Shown one piece after another: positions 18,482-26,553 of a stretch of DNA of 64,000 bases. The position numbers and the translations under genes were made by a program. Position 1 is the stretch's first letter; each line of letters opens with the position of its first letter. This DNA is from Luteococcus japonicus (GTDB taxonomy: Bacteria; Actinomycetota; Actinomycetes; Propionibacteriales; Propionibacteriaceae), in NCBI RefSeq assembly GCF_003752415.1, contig NZ_RKHG01000001.1, positions 806,001 to 870,000 on the forward strand, read 5' to 3'. The notes below the pieces were generated by a model. That model was given only the letters and a program-made list of their open reading frames with translations, had not been told where the DNA came from and searched no databases.

Positions 18482-19606
18482 ATGGGGTGGTGGTCGAGAC
18501 GGGGGCCGAAGGCGCCCGAGCTGGTCTGGCGGGAGAGGTGGGACAACACTCGTCTGGGCACGACCATGCCCAGGTACCGCGCTCTGGGACTCTGTATCTC
18601 CGCCATCGACCAGACCACCACACCCACGGTCTACCTGATGCGCGGCCCACTCAGCGCGGCGGAGGTACCCGCAGGTGCTGTCCAGGAAGAGGTGTTGGCG
18701 TGGTTCCTGGCGTGTGAGCTGACAGTGCCGCTGATGCCGATGCTCGTGGGCGAGGACTTCTTCCACCCGATCTCCGAGGTGACCGGGTGCCCACAGATGG
18801 ATCTGCCCGTCCCAGCCGAGGATGACCCCTATGACGGGCGCCTCTGGCGCGTCTTCGCAGCAGAACCGCGCTTTGCCAAGGCGCTGCTGGACGACGAGCT
18901 GTGGGCCTGGCTCGTCGAGCACACCAGCAAGCGAGACCCCCTCACCGTGTGGATCGACGGGCGTCGGGTGATGACCGGTTTCTCCGTGTCATCGCGCCGC
19001 AACAACGAGCGAGCGGCCACACTGCGCGCATTCAACACCCTGGTTCAGGAACGTCTGGACCTGGGGCTCCTGGATGACTTCGTGACCCCCGAACCGATCC
19101 TTCCCGATAAGGTGCTGCCCAGCGAATTCGTCCGTCGCGGGTGGCACGTCGGCCCACCCGGGCAGGAGATCCTCTTCCACCTGTGGGACGCGTGGCCCAA
19201 CACCATGGTTGGCCGGCAGGTGACCGGAACCGTCGACGGCGTGGGCTTCGTCGCACTCGAGACCGCGACGGGAGGCGTCGTGCTGGTCCCCACCCTGAGG
19301 CCGGTGCCGGACCATGTGCACTATGCACGCAAGCCGCTGGTCGATCGGGGCAATGTGCACACCGAGTGGTTGGACTTCGACGACGACTTCGAGGTTCGGG
19401 CCGGAAACCAGCAGGTTGGGCACGGTGTCACGACCCCACGCCTGATGGCCTACCTCCACGACAACCGTGTGCGGCGCCTCGACGTGAAGCACCGCTGGGT
19501 GCAGGCCCGCGTCAAGAAGTTCAACGCAGAGCAGATCGAGGAGATGGTGCCCATCCTTGCCGGCAGCCGAGACCTGCTCCCCCGCCACGACCTCGGCGCA
19601 GATTGA
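18482..19606 (+). CDS. Uncharacterised protein, 374 aa
   Basis: Not recognised with confidence. Soluble-looking, no signal peptide or clear membrane helix. The C-terminal part FDDDFEVRAGNQQVGHGVTTPRLMAYLHD distantly recalls DUF3137-type domains (FDxxFxV..., then TPRLM), but the rest does not help. A TAGCTT box ends 7 nt before ATG 18482, supporting this start as leaderless. It stands alone between the dehydrogenase and the convergent membrane gene. Codon use looks like that of its neighbours. Confidence 0.7.
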   Translation: MGWWSRRGPKAPELVWRERWDNTRLGTTMPRYRALGLCISAIDQTTTPTVYLMRGPLSAAEVPAGAVQEEVLAWFLACELTVPLMPMLVGEDFFHPISEVTGCPQMDLPVPAEDDPYDGRLWRVFAAEPRFAKALLDDELWAWLVEHTSKRDPLTVWIDGRRVMTGFSVSSRRNNERAATLRAFNTLVQERLDLGLLDDFVTPEPILPDKVLPSEFVRRGWHVGPPGQEILFHLWDAWPNTMVGRQVTGTVDGVGFVALETATGGVVLVPTLRPVPDHVHYARKPLVDRGNVHTEWLDFDDDFEVRAGNQQVGHGVTTPRLMAYLHDNRVRRLDVKHRWVQARVKKFNAEQIEEMVPILAGSRDLLPRHDLGAD

Positions 19607-19642
19607 GACCCTTGGGTTCACATTGAGGTGTTCCCACTGGCC

Positions 19643-20067
19643 TCAATGCGCACCTTTCCGCCTCAATGTGCCCCGACGGGGATGCCGTCCCAGGACGTCG
19701 AGCGCGAGGGTGACCGCCAGGATCTGGGTGAGCCCCAGACCTCCCCACACTGCGTGCGGCCAGATGAAGGAGTCCAGCACCAGGCATTCGCCGACGATCC
19801 AGCCGACCATGACCACGCCGGCGGCACAGTGTCCGAGCAACCACCAGTCGGAACGACGCACGTGCAGGGCAACGGCCGCCCACTGTGCTCCGCCGACGAT
19901 CCCACCGAGCAGGAGTGCCGCCAGGACGTACTGACCCGCGAAGATCGTGTCCCGGAGCATGAACTCATAGGCCTGGGGGGGGTGAACAGCAGGGTGACGA
20001 CACCGAGCACCGTCGACAGCGCCTGGAAGACGGCCAGGCCCAGATGGAGTGTGGCTGGGATCCTCAT
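19643..20067 (-). pseudogene. Small four-helix membrane protein, frameshifted at a poly-C/poly-G tract
   Basis: The ATG at 20067 overlaps the TetR stop (ATGA) and begins MRIPATLHLGLAVFQALSTVLG, a first membrane helix. This frame loses protein-like character after a run of 8 G (19975-19982 on the plus strand). From there another frame continues as AYEFMLRDTIFAGQYVLAALL and three more hydrophobic helices, stopping at 19643. One extra C in the run (9), or two fewer (6), would join the frames into one protein of about 140 aa. Either a recent inactivation, a phase-variable tract, or a sequencing error. Confidence 0.75.
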
Positions 20068-20684
20068 GATGCTGCCCTTTCGACGACGTGGGTCGTGGTG
20101 AAGTGCTCGACGTGGAGCCGCAACCGTTCACGGGCCAACTCCTCGTCGCCGGCCTCCGCGGCGATGAGGATCGCGAGCACGGGGCCCCAGAAGGCCAAGG
20201 CGACAGCCCGGGGATCGGCCGCAAGGAAGAGCCCCTGCTCCATCAGCGCGGCGAAGAGGATGCTCTGGTGGGCGACGGCATCGTTGACCATCCAGTCCCG
20301 CAGTCGTCGCCCGACCTCGGGTGTGCGGTACTGCTCCAGGGTGAGCACCCGGCGTGCCACGACCACGTCGGGATCATGCAGCCACGCGTCCATCAGGGCC
20401 TGGGCCACATGCAGCAGGGAATCCGAGCCCAACCCGGCCAGCTGGTCGGCCGCCCGCGTCGGATCGGTGAAGGAGACCTGCAGGCCAGCGGCGGTGCTTT
20501 CCATCTGGTCGCGCGCTCGGTCCAGGACTGCAGCCAGGATCTCCTCCTTGCTGCGGAAGTGCTTGTAGACCGAACTCTCCTTGATCCCGACGACCTGCGC
20601 CAGCCGGCGGATCGACGTCGCATCGTAGCCGCGCACGGCGAAGGACTCCTGCGCTGCCCGGACCAGCCGTTCCCTCGTGTCCAT
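20064..20684 (-). CDS. TetR-family transcriptional regulator
   Basis: 206 aa. The N-terminal helix-turn-helix RLVRAAQESFAVRGYDATS, IRRLAQVVGIKESSVYKHF is typical TetR/AcrR; the ligand domain is not family-specific. ATG 20684 is chosen since GGAGGGG lies 8 nt upstream; an upstream in-frame GTG (20699) would bury that site. A perfect 18-bp palindrome at 20703-20720, immediately upstream, is the likely autoregulatory operator. It is co-transcribed with the small membrane gene that overlaps its stop, and is divergent from the FrnE-like gene. Confidence 0.88.
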   Translation of the reverse strand: MDTRERLVRAAQESFAVRGYDATSIRRLAQVVGIKESSVYKHFRSKEEILAAVLDRARDQMESTAAGLQVSFTDPTRAADQLAGLGSDSLLHVAQALMDAWLHDPDVVVARRVLTLEQYRTPEVGRRLRDWMVNDAVAHQSILFAALMEQGLFLAADPRAVALAFWGPVLAILIAAEAGDEELARERLRLHVEHFTTTHVVERAAS

Positions 20685-20702
20685 CGGACTCCCCTCCACA
20701 GA

Positions 20703-20720
20703 GGCTAACGATCGTTAGCC
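20703..20720. promoter_or_regulatory. Perfect 18-bp palindrome, probable TetR operator
   Basis: GGCTAACGATCGTTAGCC is fully self-complementary and sits 19 bp before the TetR start, in the divergent intergenic region with the DsbA-family gene at 20797. Operators of this form are common for TetR regulators. Confidence 0.8.
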
Positions 20721-20796
20721 ACATGAGAAGGATAGACCGCCATGGGTCAGCTGAGCCTGTCGGGAACAACGACGGCCACCAAAGGGTTGTGCGGGC

Positions 20797-21540
20797 ATGG
20801 AGATTGACATCTGGTCCGACATTGCCTGCCCGTGGTGCTTCATCGGGCTCACCCGTTTCCAGAAGGCACTCGATGGCTTCGAGCACCGCGACGAGGTGAG
20901 CGTGCGTCTGCACAGCTACCAGCTGGACCCGTCGCTTCCCGATACCTTCGCCGGAACCGAAGCCGACTACCTGGCTACCAGCAAGCAGATGCCGAAGGCC
21001 CAGGTGGAGCAGATGTTCGAGCAGGTGCGCGCCGCCGGCGCCACCGAGGGCCTCGTGCTGGACTTCGATCGCGTGCAGGTGGCGAACAGTGGCCGGGCCC
21101 ATCGGCTCTTGCATGCCGCGCGCGTCGAGGACCAGCAGGGCGACACGATGCACCGGCTGAAGATGGCGCTGCTCAAGGCCCACTTCACCGACGGGGAGTC
21201 CACCGGCGATCCGGAGGTGTTGGTGCGGCTGGCCGTCGAGGCGGGCCTCGAGGAGGATGCCGCTCGCACTGCCGTCGGCGACGGCCCTGTGGCCGAGAAA
21301 CTCGACCAGGCCGTCCAGAACGACATCAACCTCGCCGGTCAGCTGGGCATCCAGGGTGTGCCCTTCTTCGTGCTCGCCAACAAGTACGGCATCTCCGGCG
21401 CCCAGCCGGCCGAGACCTTCGACCAGGCGCTGCACCAGGTCTGGGACGAGCTGCACCCTCGTGTCCAGCCACTCGCTGTTCCCGGGCTGGAGGGTCTGGA
21501 CGCCACGGGACCCAGCTGTGGGCCCGACGGTTGCGCCTGA
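20797..21540 (+). CDS. DsbA-family oxidoreductase (FrnE-like)
   Basis: 247 aa, no signal peptide. The thioredoxin-fold start MEIDIWSDIACPWCFIG holds the CPWC active site at residues 11-14, and the cis-Pro loop is QGVPFFVLANKYGISGAQ. The helical insertion is of the size usual for FrnE/polyketide-type DsbA homologues. It acts as a cytoplasmic thiol-disulfide oxidoreductase or isomerase. The extreme C terminus carries a second cysteine pair (SCGPDGCA), seen in several actinobacterial members. The start has no strong Shine-Dalgarno. A TetR operator lies between it and the divergent regulator. Confidence 0.88.
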   Translation: MEIDIWSDIACPWCFIGLTRFQKALDGFEHRDEVSVRLHSYQLDPSLPDTFAGTEADYLATSKQMPKAQVEQMFEQVRAAGATEGLVLDFDRVQVANSGRAHRLLHAARVEDQQGDTMHRLKMALLKAHFTDGESTGDPEVLVRLAVEAGLEEDAARTAVGDGPVAEKLDQAVQNDINLAGQLGIQGVPFFVLANKYGISGAQPAETFDQALHQVWDELHPRVQPLAVPGLEGLDATGPSCGPDGCA

Positions 21541-21636
21541 GCCGGTTGCCGGAGCGTCAGGGGCGACGTAGCATGGAGGTGCGGACCCGTCCTGTGCATG
21601 CAGGGACACGGGTCCAGCTTCTTTTTCCGGCCCCTG

Positions 21637-22308
21637 TCACACCTGCCATGGACCGCCCAGGACGTCCTGCGGGCGAAAGCGCGGGTACCAGTCGTGGGCG
21701 AAGGCCTTCGACGGGTGCCCCAGGACCTCCTGGTAGGCCGAATAGGCCACCATGTCCGCCATCTGCAGCCAGTGGCTGCGGTCCGAGTGCTGGAAGAGTG
21801 GGTCCTCCTCCACATGTCTGGTGCTGCGACGCAACGCTCGGTGCGCTACGGCATAACCGGTGTCCGTGCCGTCGCCATCCATCACCACCAGGGCGCGCTC
21901 ACCCCGGAATCGCATCCGTTCATCCAGCAACAGGACGAGCTCCTGGTAGACCCGCATCCGTTCGTCGCGGTAGTCACCCCGGCGTCCCTTCGTGCGGCCA
22001 TAGACGCTGCCCACCTGCACCTCGGGCCTGGCGGCCAAGACCTCCAGCCCTCGCTCGAAGACCCGGCGTCGGGCTGCCTTGGAGGCGTTGAACTGGTCAT
22101 TGCACGACGGCCGGCCACGCCCATTGGTGAAGCTGGTCGAGTGGATCTCGACGGTCTTGCCGACTCCGTGGTGCCGCCACAGGTCGTCGCGATAGTCGAG
22201 CCAGGCGCCGAGCACGGGTGACCAGACCTGCTCGGGCACCTCGATCCAGCTGAAACAGGCGATGCCCGAGATCTCCGTCCCCGAGTCGTCGACGTAGACG
22301 AGCCTCAT
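21637..22308 (-). CDS. DUF3800 domain protein
   Basis: 223 aa. The N-terminal MRLVYVDDSGTE and the C-terminal QMADMVAYSAYQE, with the acidic ALVVMDGDGTD between, are the conserved blocks of DUF3800, a predicted metal-dependent RNase H-like fold often found near mobile elements. The catalytic set would be the Asp residues of VYVDDSG, the VVMDGDG acidic strand and the late Asp in QMADMV. Function is not known. Its start lies next to the non-coding left side of the IS110-family element, which probably carries its promoter region. Confidence 0.8.
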   Translation of the reverse strand: MRLVYVDDSGTEISGIACFSWIEVPEQVWSPVLGAWLDYRDDLWRHHGVGKTVEIHSTSFTNGRGRPSCNDQFNASKAARRRVFERGLEVLAARPEVQVGSVYGRTKGRRGDYRDERMRVYQELVLLLDERMRFRGERALVVMDGDGTDTGYAVAHRALRRSTRHVEEDPLFQHSDRSHWLQMADMVAYSAYQEVLGHPSKAFAHDWYPRFRPQDVLGGPWQV

Positions 22309-22370
22309 GCCGTGTCCCTCTGCATGCCCCCAGTCCATCACCTGCCGCTGACAAACATGATGGTAGGAGT

Positions 22371-22446
22371 CTCGTGGAGTCGTGACCCTGCCTCTGACTG
22401 GTGCCCTGCTGGGCTACCGACAAACTGATCAGTCCGGCTCCACGAG
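22371..22446 (+). ncRNA. Structured segment upstream of IS110 transposase; candidate bridge (seek) RNA
   Basis: CTCGTGGAGTCG at 22371-22382 pairs with CGGCTCCACGAG at 22435-22446 (12 pairs, one G-U). Within the enclosed region are a GCCC-tgct-GGGC hairpin and the self-complementary ACTGATCAGT. IS110-group elements encode a bridge RNA in the non-coding left end, and this 258-nt gap in front of the transposase is where it would be. The strand and true limits are not determined; only the foldback is seen directly. Confidence 0.4.
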
Positions 22447-22566
22447 GCCCAGGGGCGACGACCGCCCGGCCATGACCTAATACGAGCCTGATCGCGAGTC
22501 CGGTGTATGTCCTGTCTGGTCGAAGCGGCCGCCGCCTGACCCACTCACCGAGTCCAGGAGCAGGCC

Positions 22567-23772
22567 ATGACCATCATCCCAGAGCCCCACCACCACGTCG
22601 CAGGAATCGACTCCCACACCGAGACCATCCACATCGCGGTCATCACCGCCACCGGGCTCGAGGTCGACGACCACGAGTTCACCACCACTACCGGCTACCG
22701 CAAGGCAGTGGCCTGGCTGGTCGAGCACGGACCTATTGCAGCTGTCGGCATCGAGGGCACCTCCAGCTACGGCATCGGCATCACAGCAGCACTACGAGCC
22801 GCGGGCATCACCGTCATCGAGGTCAACCGCACCCGCCCCGCCGAACGCCGCAAGCACGGCAAGACCGACCGCCTCGACGCCTACCGCGCCGCCCGCTGCG
22901 TGATCTCTGGAGAAGCGGCCACCCATCCCAAACACGACTCCATCGAGCCCCTTCGAGCCCTGCTGGTCACTCGACGCAGCGCCAACAAGGCCCTCCAAGC
23001 CTGCTGGCGCCAAATCCGCAGCCTCTTGGTCAACGCACCCGCCACGCTCCGAGACAAATACCGCCAAACCAGCCGCGACAAGCTCATCCGTCATCTCGCT
23101 GCCAGCCGCCCCGACCAGATCCATGACGCCGCCCAGGCCCTCACCATGCGAGCCCTGCGATCCCTGGCCCGACGCCACCAGTTCCTGCACGACGAACTGG
23201 TCGACCTGGAAGCCCAGCTCGACGAACTCACCACAACCAAGAACCCCGGGCTGCGCGCCATGCACGGAGTCGGGCCGGTCACTGCCGCTGTCCTGCTGGT
23301 CACGGCCGGCGACAATCCCGCCCGCCTCGCCACCCCTGCCGGGTTCGCGGCGCTCTGCGGTACCAGCCCGATCCCCGTGTCCTCGGGCAAGACCCAACGC
23401 CACCGCCTCTCACGCGGCGGCGACAGGCAGGCCAACTGGGCGCTCCACCAAATCGTGAAGGTCCGCATGGTCCACGACCAACGCACCCGCGACTATCGCG
23501 ACAAGCACCTCGACGCGGGCTGGACCCTCGCAGCGGTCTACCGGGCACTGAAACGCGCCGTCGCCAGAGAAGTGTTCCGCGCACTCACCGGCAACTGCGA
23601 GATCCCGAACTACACAGACCTGCGACCAGCCCGCCAGGCCAAGAAACTCACCCTCACCCACGCCGCCCAGCACTTCAACGTCTGGCCCGCCCACATCTCC
23701 GAGATCGAACTCGGCAAACGCCGAGACGACACCCTGGCCCAGAACTACCGAGAATGGCTCCAAGCCGCTTGA
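22567..23772 (+). CDS. IS110-family RuvC-like (DEDD) transposase with C-terminal HTH-like extension
   Basis: 401 aa. The N-terminal DEDD domain has D15 (VAGIDSHTETIHIAV), E63 (GIEGTSSYG), D101 and D104 (GKTDRLDAYRAAR). A coiled-coil region leads to the Tnp_20 domain with MHGVGPVTAAVLLV and FAALCGTSPIPVSSGKTQRH. The enzyme works with a bridge RNA in this family. Unusually visible is the tail LTHAAQHFNVWPAHISEIELGKRRDDTLAQNYREWL (given in part), which reads like an XRE helix-turn-helix and may add DNA binding. All four catalytic acids are present, so the element may be active. AGGAG lies 6 nt before ATG. Confidence 0.92.
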   Translation: MTIIPEPHHHVAGIDSHTETIHIAVITATGLEVDDHEFTTTTGYRKAVAWLVEHGPIAAVGIEGTSSYGIGITAALRAAGITVIEVNRTRPAERRKHGKTDRLDAYRAARCVISGEAATHPKHDSIEPLRALLVTRRSANKALQACWRQIRSLLVNAPATLRDKYRQTSRDKLIRHLAASRPDQIHDAAQALTMRALRSLARRHQFLHDELVDLEAQLDELTTTKNPGLRAMHGVGPVTAAVLLVTAGDNPARLATPAGFAALCGTSPIPVSSGKTQRHRLSRGGDRQANWALHQIVKVRMVHDQRTRDYRDKHLDAGWTLAAVYRALKRAVAREVFRALTGNCEIPNYTDLRPARQAKKLTLTHAAQHFNVWPAHISEIELGKRRDDTLAQNYREWLQAA

Positions 23773-23829
23773 CGGGAGATAGGAGCATCATTTCCGGGGC
23801 CGTTGGGTCATGAGGGCAGAATGGGCTGC

Positions 23830-24162
23830 ATGATCACCATCACCGTGAAGTGGGACGTCAAGCCCGAGTACGCAGACAACTTCCTGGAGCTGACCAAGGA
23901 GTTCACCGAGGCCTGCCGCGCCGAGACCGGCTGCCTGTGGTTCGACTGGTCGCGCAGCGTCGACAACCCGAATGAGTACATCCTGATCGAGGCCTACAAG
24001 GATGGCGAGGCCGGCGCCGCGCACGTGAACAGCGAGCACTTCAAGAAGGCCATGAAGGAGCAGGGCCAGTACGCCGCCACCCGCCCCAAGGTGATCTCCT
24101 ACGAGATCCCGCAGGACGGCTGGAATGACCTCGGCGAGATCGAGATGCCCGACGGCAAGTGA
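23830..24162 (+). CDS. Antibiotic-biosynthesis-monooxygenase (ABM) fold protein, YgiN-like
   Basis: 110 aa. A ferredoxin-like beta-alpha-beta barrel is indicated by MITITVKWDVKPEYADNFLE, then TGCLWFDWSRSVDNPNEYILIEAY and AHVNSEHFKKAM, the typical ABM/YgiN order with the conserved His. Members include quinol monooxygenases and heme-degrading enzymes; the substrate here is unknown. ATG 23830 is preferred: CAGAAT ends 7 nt before it, the same box and spacing as at murT. The IS110 element ends close upstream, so it may have altered this promoter region. Confidence 0.85.
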   Translation: MITITVKWDVKPEYADNFLELTKEFTEACRAETGCLWFDWSRSVDNPNEYILIEAYKDGEAGAAHVNSEHFKKAMKEQGQYAATRPKVISYEIPQDGWNDLGEIEMPDGK

Positions 24163-24164
24163 AC

Positions 24165-25457
24165 TCAGGCAGTCGCGTCGTAGTGGTGGAAGACCGGCAC
24201 CAGCCGGATGAGGGCGGCCACCACTGCGGCGATGGCCAGGCCGCCCACCAGCGGCGGCGCCCACACGGCACCCAGCGCCACCAGCCCGACGAAGAGGTCA
24301 CCCAGGCGCGGACCGCCGGTGACCACCATGATGTAGATCCCCTGCATCCGGCCGCGGATCCTGTCCGGGACGGCCTGCTGCAGGATGGTGTTGCGGAAGA
24401 TGGCCGAGACATTGTCGCTGGCGCCCATCCCGAAGAGCATCAGCATGGCCGCGGCAAGCGCCGAATGGTTCAGTCTGTCTGGGCTCCCGACGCCGCCCGG
24501 CCAGTGCCCGGTGTGCACCAGTAGGGCGACGATCCCCAGTCCGACGGTGAACAGGCCGTAGGCGATCACCGACAGGTTCACCGCCCGTCCGTGCCGCTTC
24601 CAGCCGACGATGCGCCCACTGAACAGGCTGCACAGCACGGCACCGATGGCCGACGATGCCGCCAGCAGCCCCGCGGTCACGGCTCCCCCACCGATCACCA
24701 CCGCGCCGAGCGCCGGGAAGAGGGAGCGCGGATTGCCCAGCGTCATGGCCACGATGTCGACGATGAAGCTCATCGCCACCACGGGCGTCGCGCGGATGTA
24801 GCGGAAGGACTCGCGGATCGCTGCCCAGGTCTTGTGTTCGGCTCCCGGCTCGGGCGGCATCGGTGGCAGTGCAGCCAGGCCGAGGAAGGCGCCGCAGAAG
24901 AGCAGCAGGTCCAGGCCGTAGGTGATGGCGAAGCCGTGGCGGGCCACCAGCAGTCCAGCCAGCGCCGGGCCCAGGGTGACCACCAGACCCATGCTCATCC
25001 CGTTGAGGGCGCCGGCTGCGGGCAGCAGTTCGGGCTCCAGCAGGTTCGGGATGATGGCCTGCCGCGACGCGGAGACCAGGGTGGCGCCCATGGCGTTGAG
25101 GGCGGACAGGACGTAGAGGATCCAGATGGTCTCGCGTTCGAGCACGGCCAGCAGCAGGATTGCGGCGGTCGCCAGCCAGGCCAGGACGGCGGAGGCGAGG
25201 GCCACCAGCCGACGGTCGAAGCGGTCGACGATGGTGCCGCCATAGAGCCCTGCGAACAGCGTGGGCACCAACGCCGCGACACCCACCATCGAGACCGCGA
25301 AGGTCGAGTGGGTCAGCTCGTAGACGTGCAGGCCGACGGCCACCGCGGTCAGCGCATTGCCGACGCCGGCCACCAGCGCACCAAGCCACATCCAGGTGAA
25401 GTGCCGCGACGCAGTGAACGGCCGGGTGTCGAGCAGGAAGCCGCGTCTGTCACTCAC
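24165..25457 (-). CDS. MFS exporter (EntS/MFS_3-like)
   Basis: 430 aa, twelve membrane segments. It belongs to the MFS_3 group of enterobactin-exporter-like proteins, with the A-like loop GGTIVDRFDRRLVALAS after helix 2 and RQAIIPNLLEPELLPAAGAL in the middle, as in multidrug and siderophore exporters. Starts at GTG 25457. It stops 3 nt from the convergent ABM gene. Substrate cannot be predicted; no siderophore genes are nearby. Confidence 0.88.
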   Translation of the reverse strand: MSDRRGFLLDTRPFTASRHFTWMWLGALVAGVGNALTAVAVGLHVYELTHSTFAVSMVGVAALVPTLFAGLYGGTIVDRFDRRLVALASAVLAWLATAAILLLAVLERETIWILYVLSALNAMGATLVSASRQAIIPNLLEPELLPAAGALNGMSMGLVVTLGPALAGLLVARHGFAITYGLDLLLFCGAFLGLAALPPMPPEPGAEHKTWAAIRESFRYIRATPVVAMSFIVDIVAMTLGNPRSLFPALGAVVIGGGAVTAGLLAASSAIGAVLCSLFSGRIVGWKRHGRAVNLSVIAYGLFTVGLGIVALLVHTGHWPGGVGSPDRLNHSALAAAMLMLFGMGASDNVSAIFRNTILQQAVPDRIRGRMQGIYIMVVTGGPRLGDLFVGLVALGAVWAPPLVGGLAIAAVVAALIRLVPVFHHYDATA

Positions 25458-25483
25458 GCGGATGATGCTGCCACACTGGCCTC

Positions 25484-25855
25484 ATGGCTGGCCGACTGCT
25501 CTACGACCCGGACTGTGGTTTCTGCACGCGATGCGCCGGATGGCTCGAGGGACGGGGCCTGCGCGCCAGCGTCGAGCCCATCACGCCGGCGTTGCTGCAG
25601 GCGTTGGGAATCGACGAAGAACGCGCCCTCCGGGAGATCCCCTTTGTGGCCGACGACGGCGCCGTCACCCACGGTGCCGCGGCCATCGGGCGTGCCTTGG
25701 CCACCGGTCCGCAGCCGCTGCGCACCGTCGGGCTGCTGCTCTGTCACGCCCCGGTGCGCTGGCTTGCCAATTCCGTCTACCGCTGGGTGGCCACGCACCG
25801 CCACGAGTTGCCGGGCGGTACGGCGGCGTGTCGGATGCCCGGGCCCAGGCCGTGA
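25484..25855 (+). CDS. DCC-family thiol-disulfide oxidoreductase (DUF393)
   Basis: 123 aa. The defining YDPDCGFCTRCAGWL motif (DxxCxxC) is at residues 7-21, followed by the usual FVADDGAVTHGAAAIGRAL and the hydrophobic segment with the Tyr-Arg motif VYRWVATHRH near the C terminus. Predicted redox protein of unknown partner. Divergent from the MFS gene with a 26-nt gap, so their promoters overlap each gene's 5' end; CACACT lies 6 nt before the ATG. Confidence 0.85.
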   Translation: MAGRLLYDPDCGFCTRCAGWLEGRGLRASVEPITPALLQALGIDEERALREIPFVADDGAVTHGAAAIGRALATGPQPLRTVGLLLCHAPVRWLANSVYRWVATHRHELPGGTAACRMPGPRP

Positions 25856-25871
25856 TCCACGGCGCACTCCC

Positions 25872-26462
25872 ATGAAGGACATCTACCCCGACAGGATGTG
25901 GGCGCGTGGAGAGATGGTCGGGAAGTCCTTCTGGGGAACGATTCGAGTGTGGACGATTCGCCTCGGCGTGATCTTCGTACCGATCTACGCGGTGTGCTTC
26001 GGAGCTCGCAATCCGGATCCCGATCGGTGGCCGCTGGACGGTCTTGGCACGGCAGTGCTGTTCCTTGGTGCTTCATGGTGGAGTTTGGCAGCCTTCTACC
26101 TCTTGCTGCCGCTGGCATTCCGGGGCACTGTGGAGCTGGGTCAGGGCCACGTGACCGCCGTGACGGCGCGAGGACGGCGTGAGTTGCTGCTCGACCGGGA
26201 TGCGGTCGTCCGTCGATAGCTGGTTCCCAACCCCAAGGGCCCACTGGAGGTCTGGTGGTCGGTGCGTTCGGGACACTCCTGGTTGCTCTTCCCCGACCAG
26301 CGAATCCATTCCGTGGCGTGGTGGTCGGGGCCTGATACGGCGGTGCTGGACAGTCCGACGTCGACAGCATTCCTGCGCGGGCTGGGTGCATTCCTTCTGG
26401 CCCTGCTGTGCTGTGTGACGGGTCTTGCTGCCGCCCTGGTCCTGGTCTCCTGGCCCTGGTGA
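25872..26462 (+). pseudogene. Membrane protein split by an in-frame TAG
   Basis: The frame starting ATG 25872 encodes two hydrophobic helices (WTIRLGVIFVPIYAVCFG and AVLFLGASWWSLAAFYLLL), then a polar part ending LLLDRDAVVRR at TAG 26217-26219. The same frame continues without a gap as LVPNPKGPLEVWWSVRSG..., a PH-like beta segment and a last membrane helix, stopping at 26462. One protein of about 196 aa with helices at both ends and a soluble domain between makes better sense than two, so the TAG is probably a nonsense mutation. The upstream part alone would be 115 aa. Confidence 0.7.
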
Positions 26463-26553
26463 TCACGCGGCCTGAGATGCTGAGGGGCAGGACAGGCACC
26501 ATCACCTCACCCGCTGACTGACACGGCAGGAGTTGCGGGCCTAGGGTTTCAGC

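Larger units (their letters stand above)
22340..23810 (+). mobile_element. IS110-family element (approximate bounds)
   Basis: Defined by the transposase gene and its non-coding flanks. IS110 elements lack terminal inverted repeats and make little or no target duplication, so the ends cannot be fixed from one copy; the limits given are the gaps to the neighbouring genes, trimmed. Confidence 0.5.

Noticed and set aside
17058-18650. 530-codon minus-strand frame
   Set aside because: Antisense to the Fe-S/CCG region; composition is typical of reverse-strand GC-rich coding sequence.
21637-23772. DUF3800 gene plus IS110 transposase as a two-gene defence system
   Set aside because: They are divergent, the transposase is a standard IS110 enzyme with all its own parts, and DUF3800 genes are often found by chance near insertion sequences.
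24165-25457. Siderophore locus around the EntS-like exporter
   Set aside because: No biosynthesis or uptake genes nearby; the MFS_3 group is broad.
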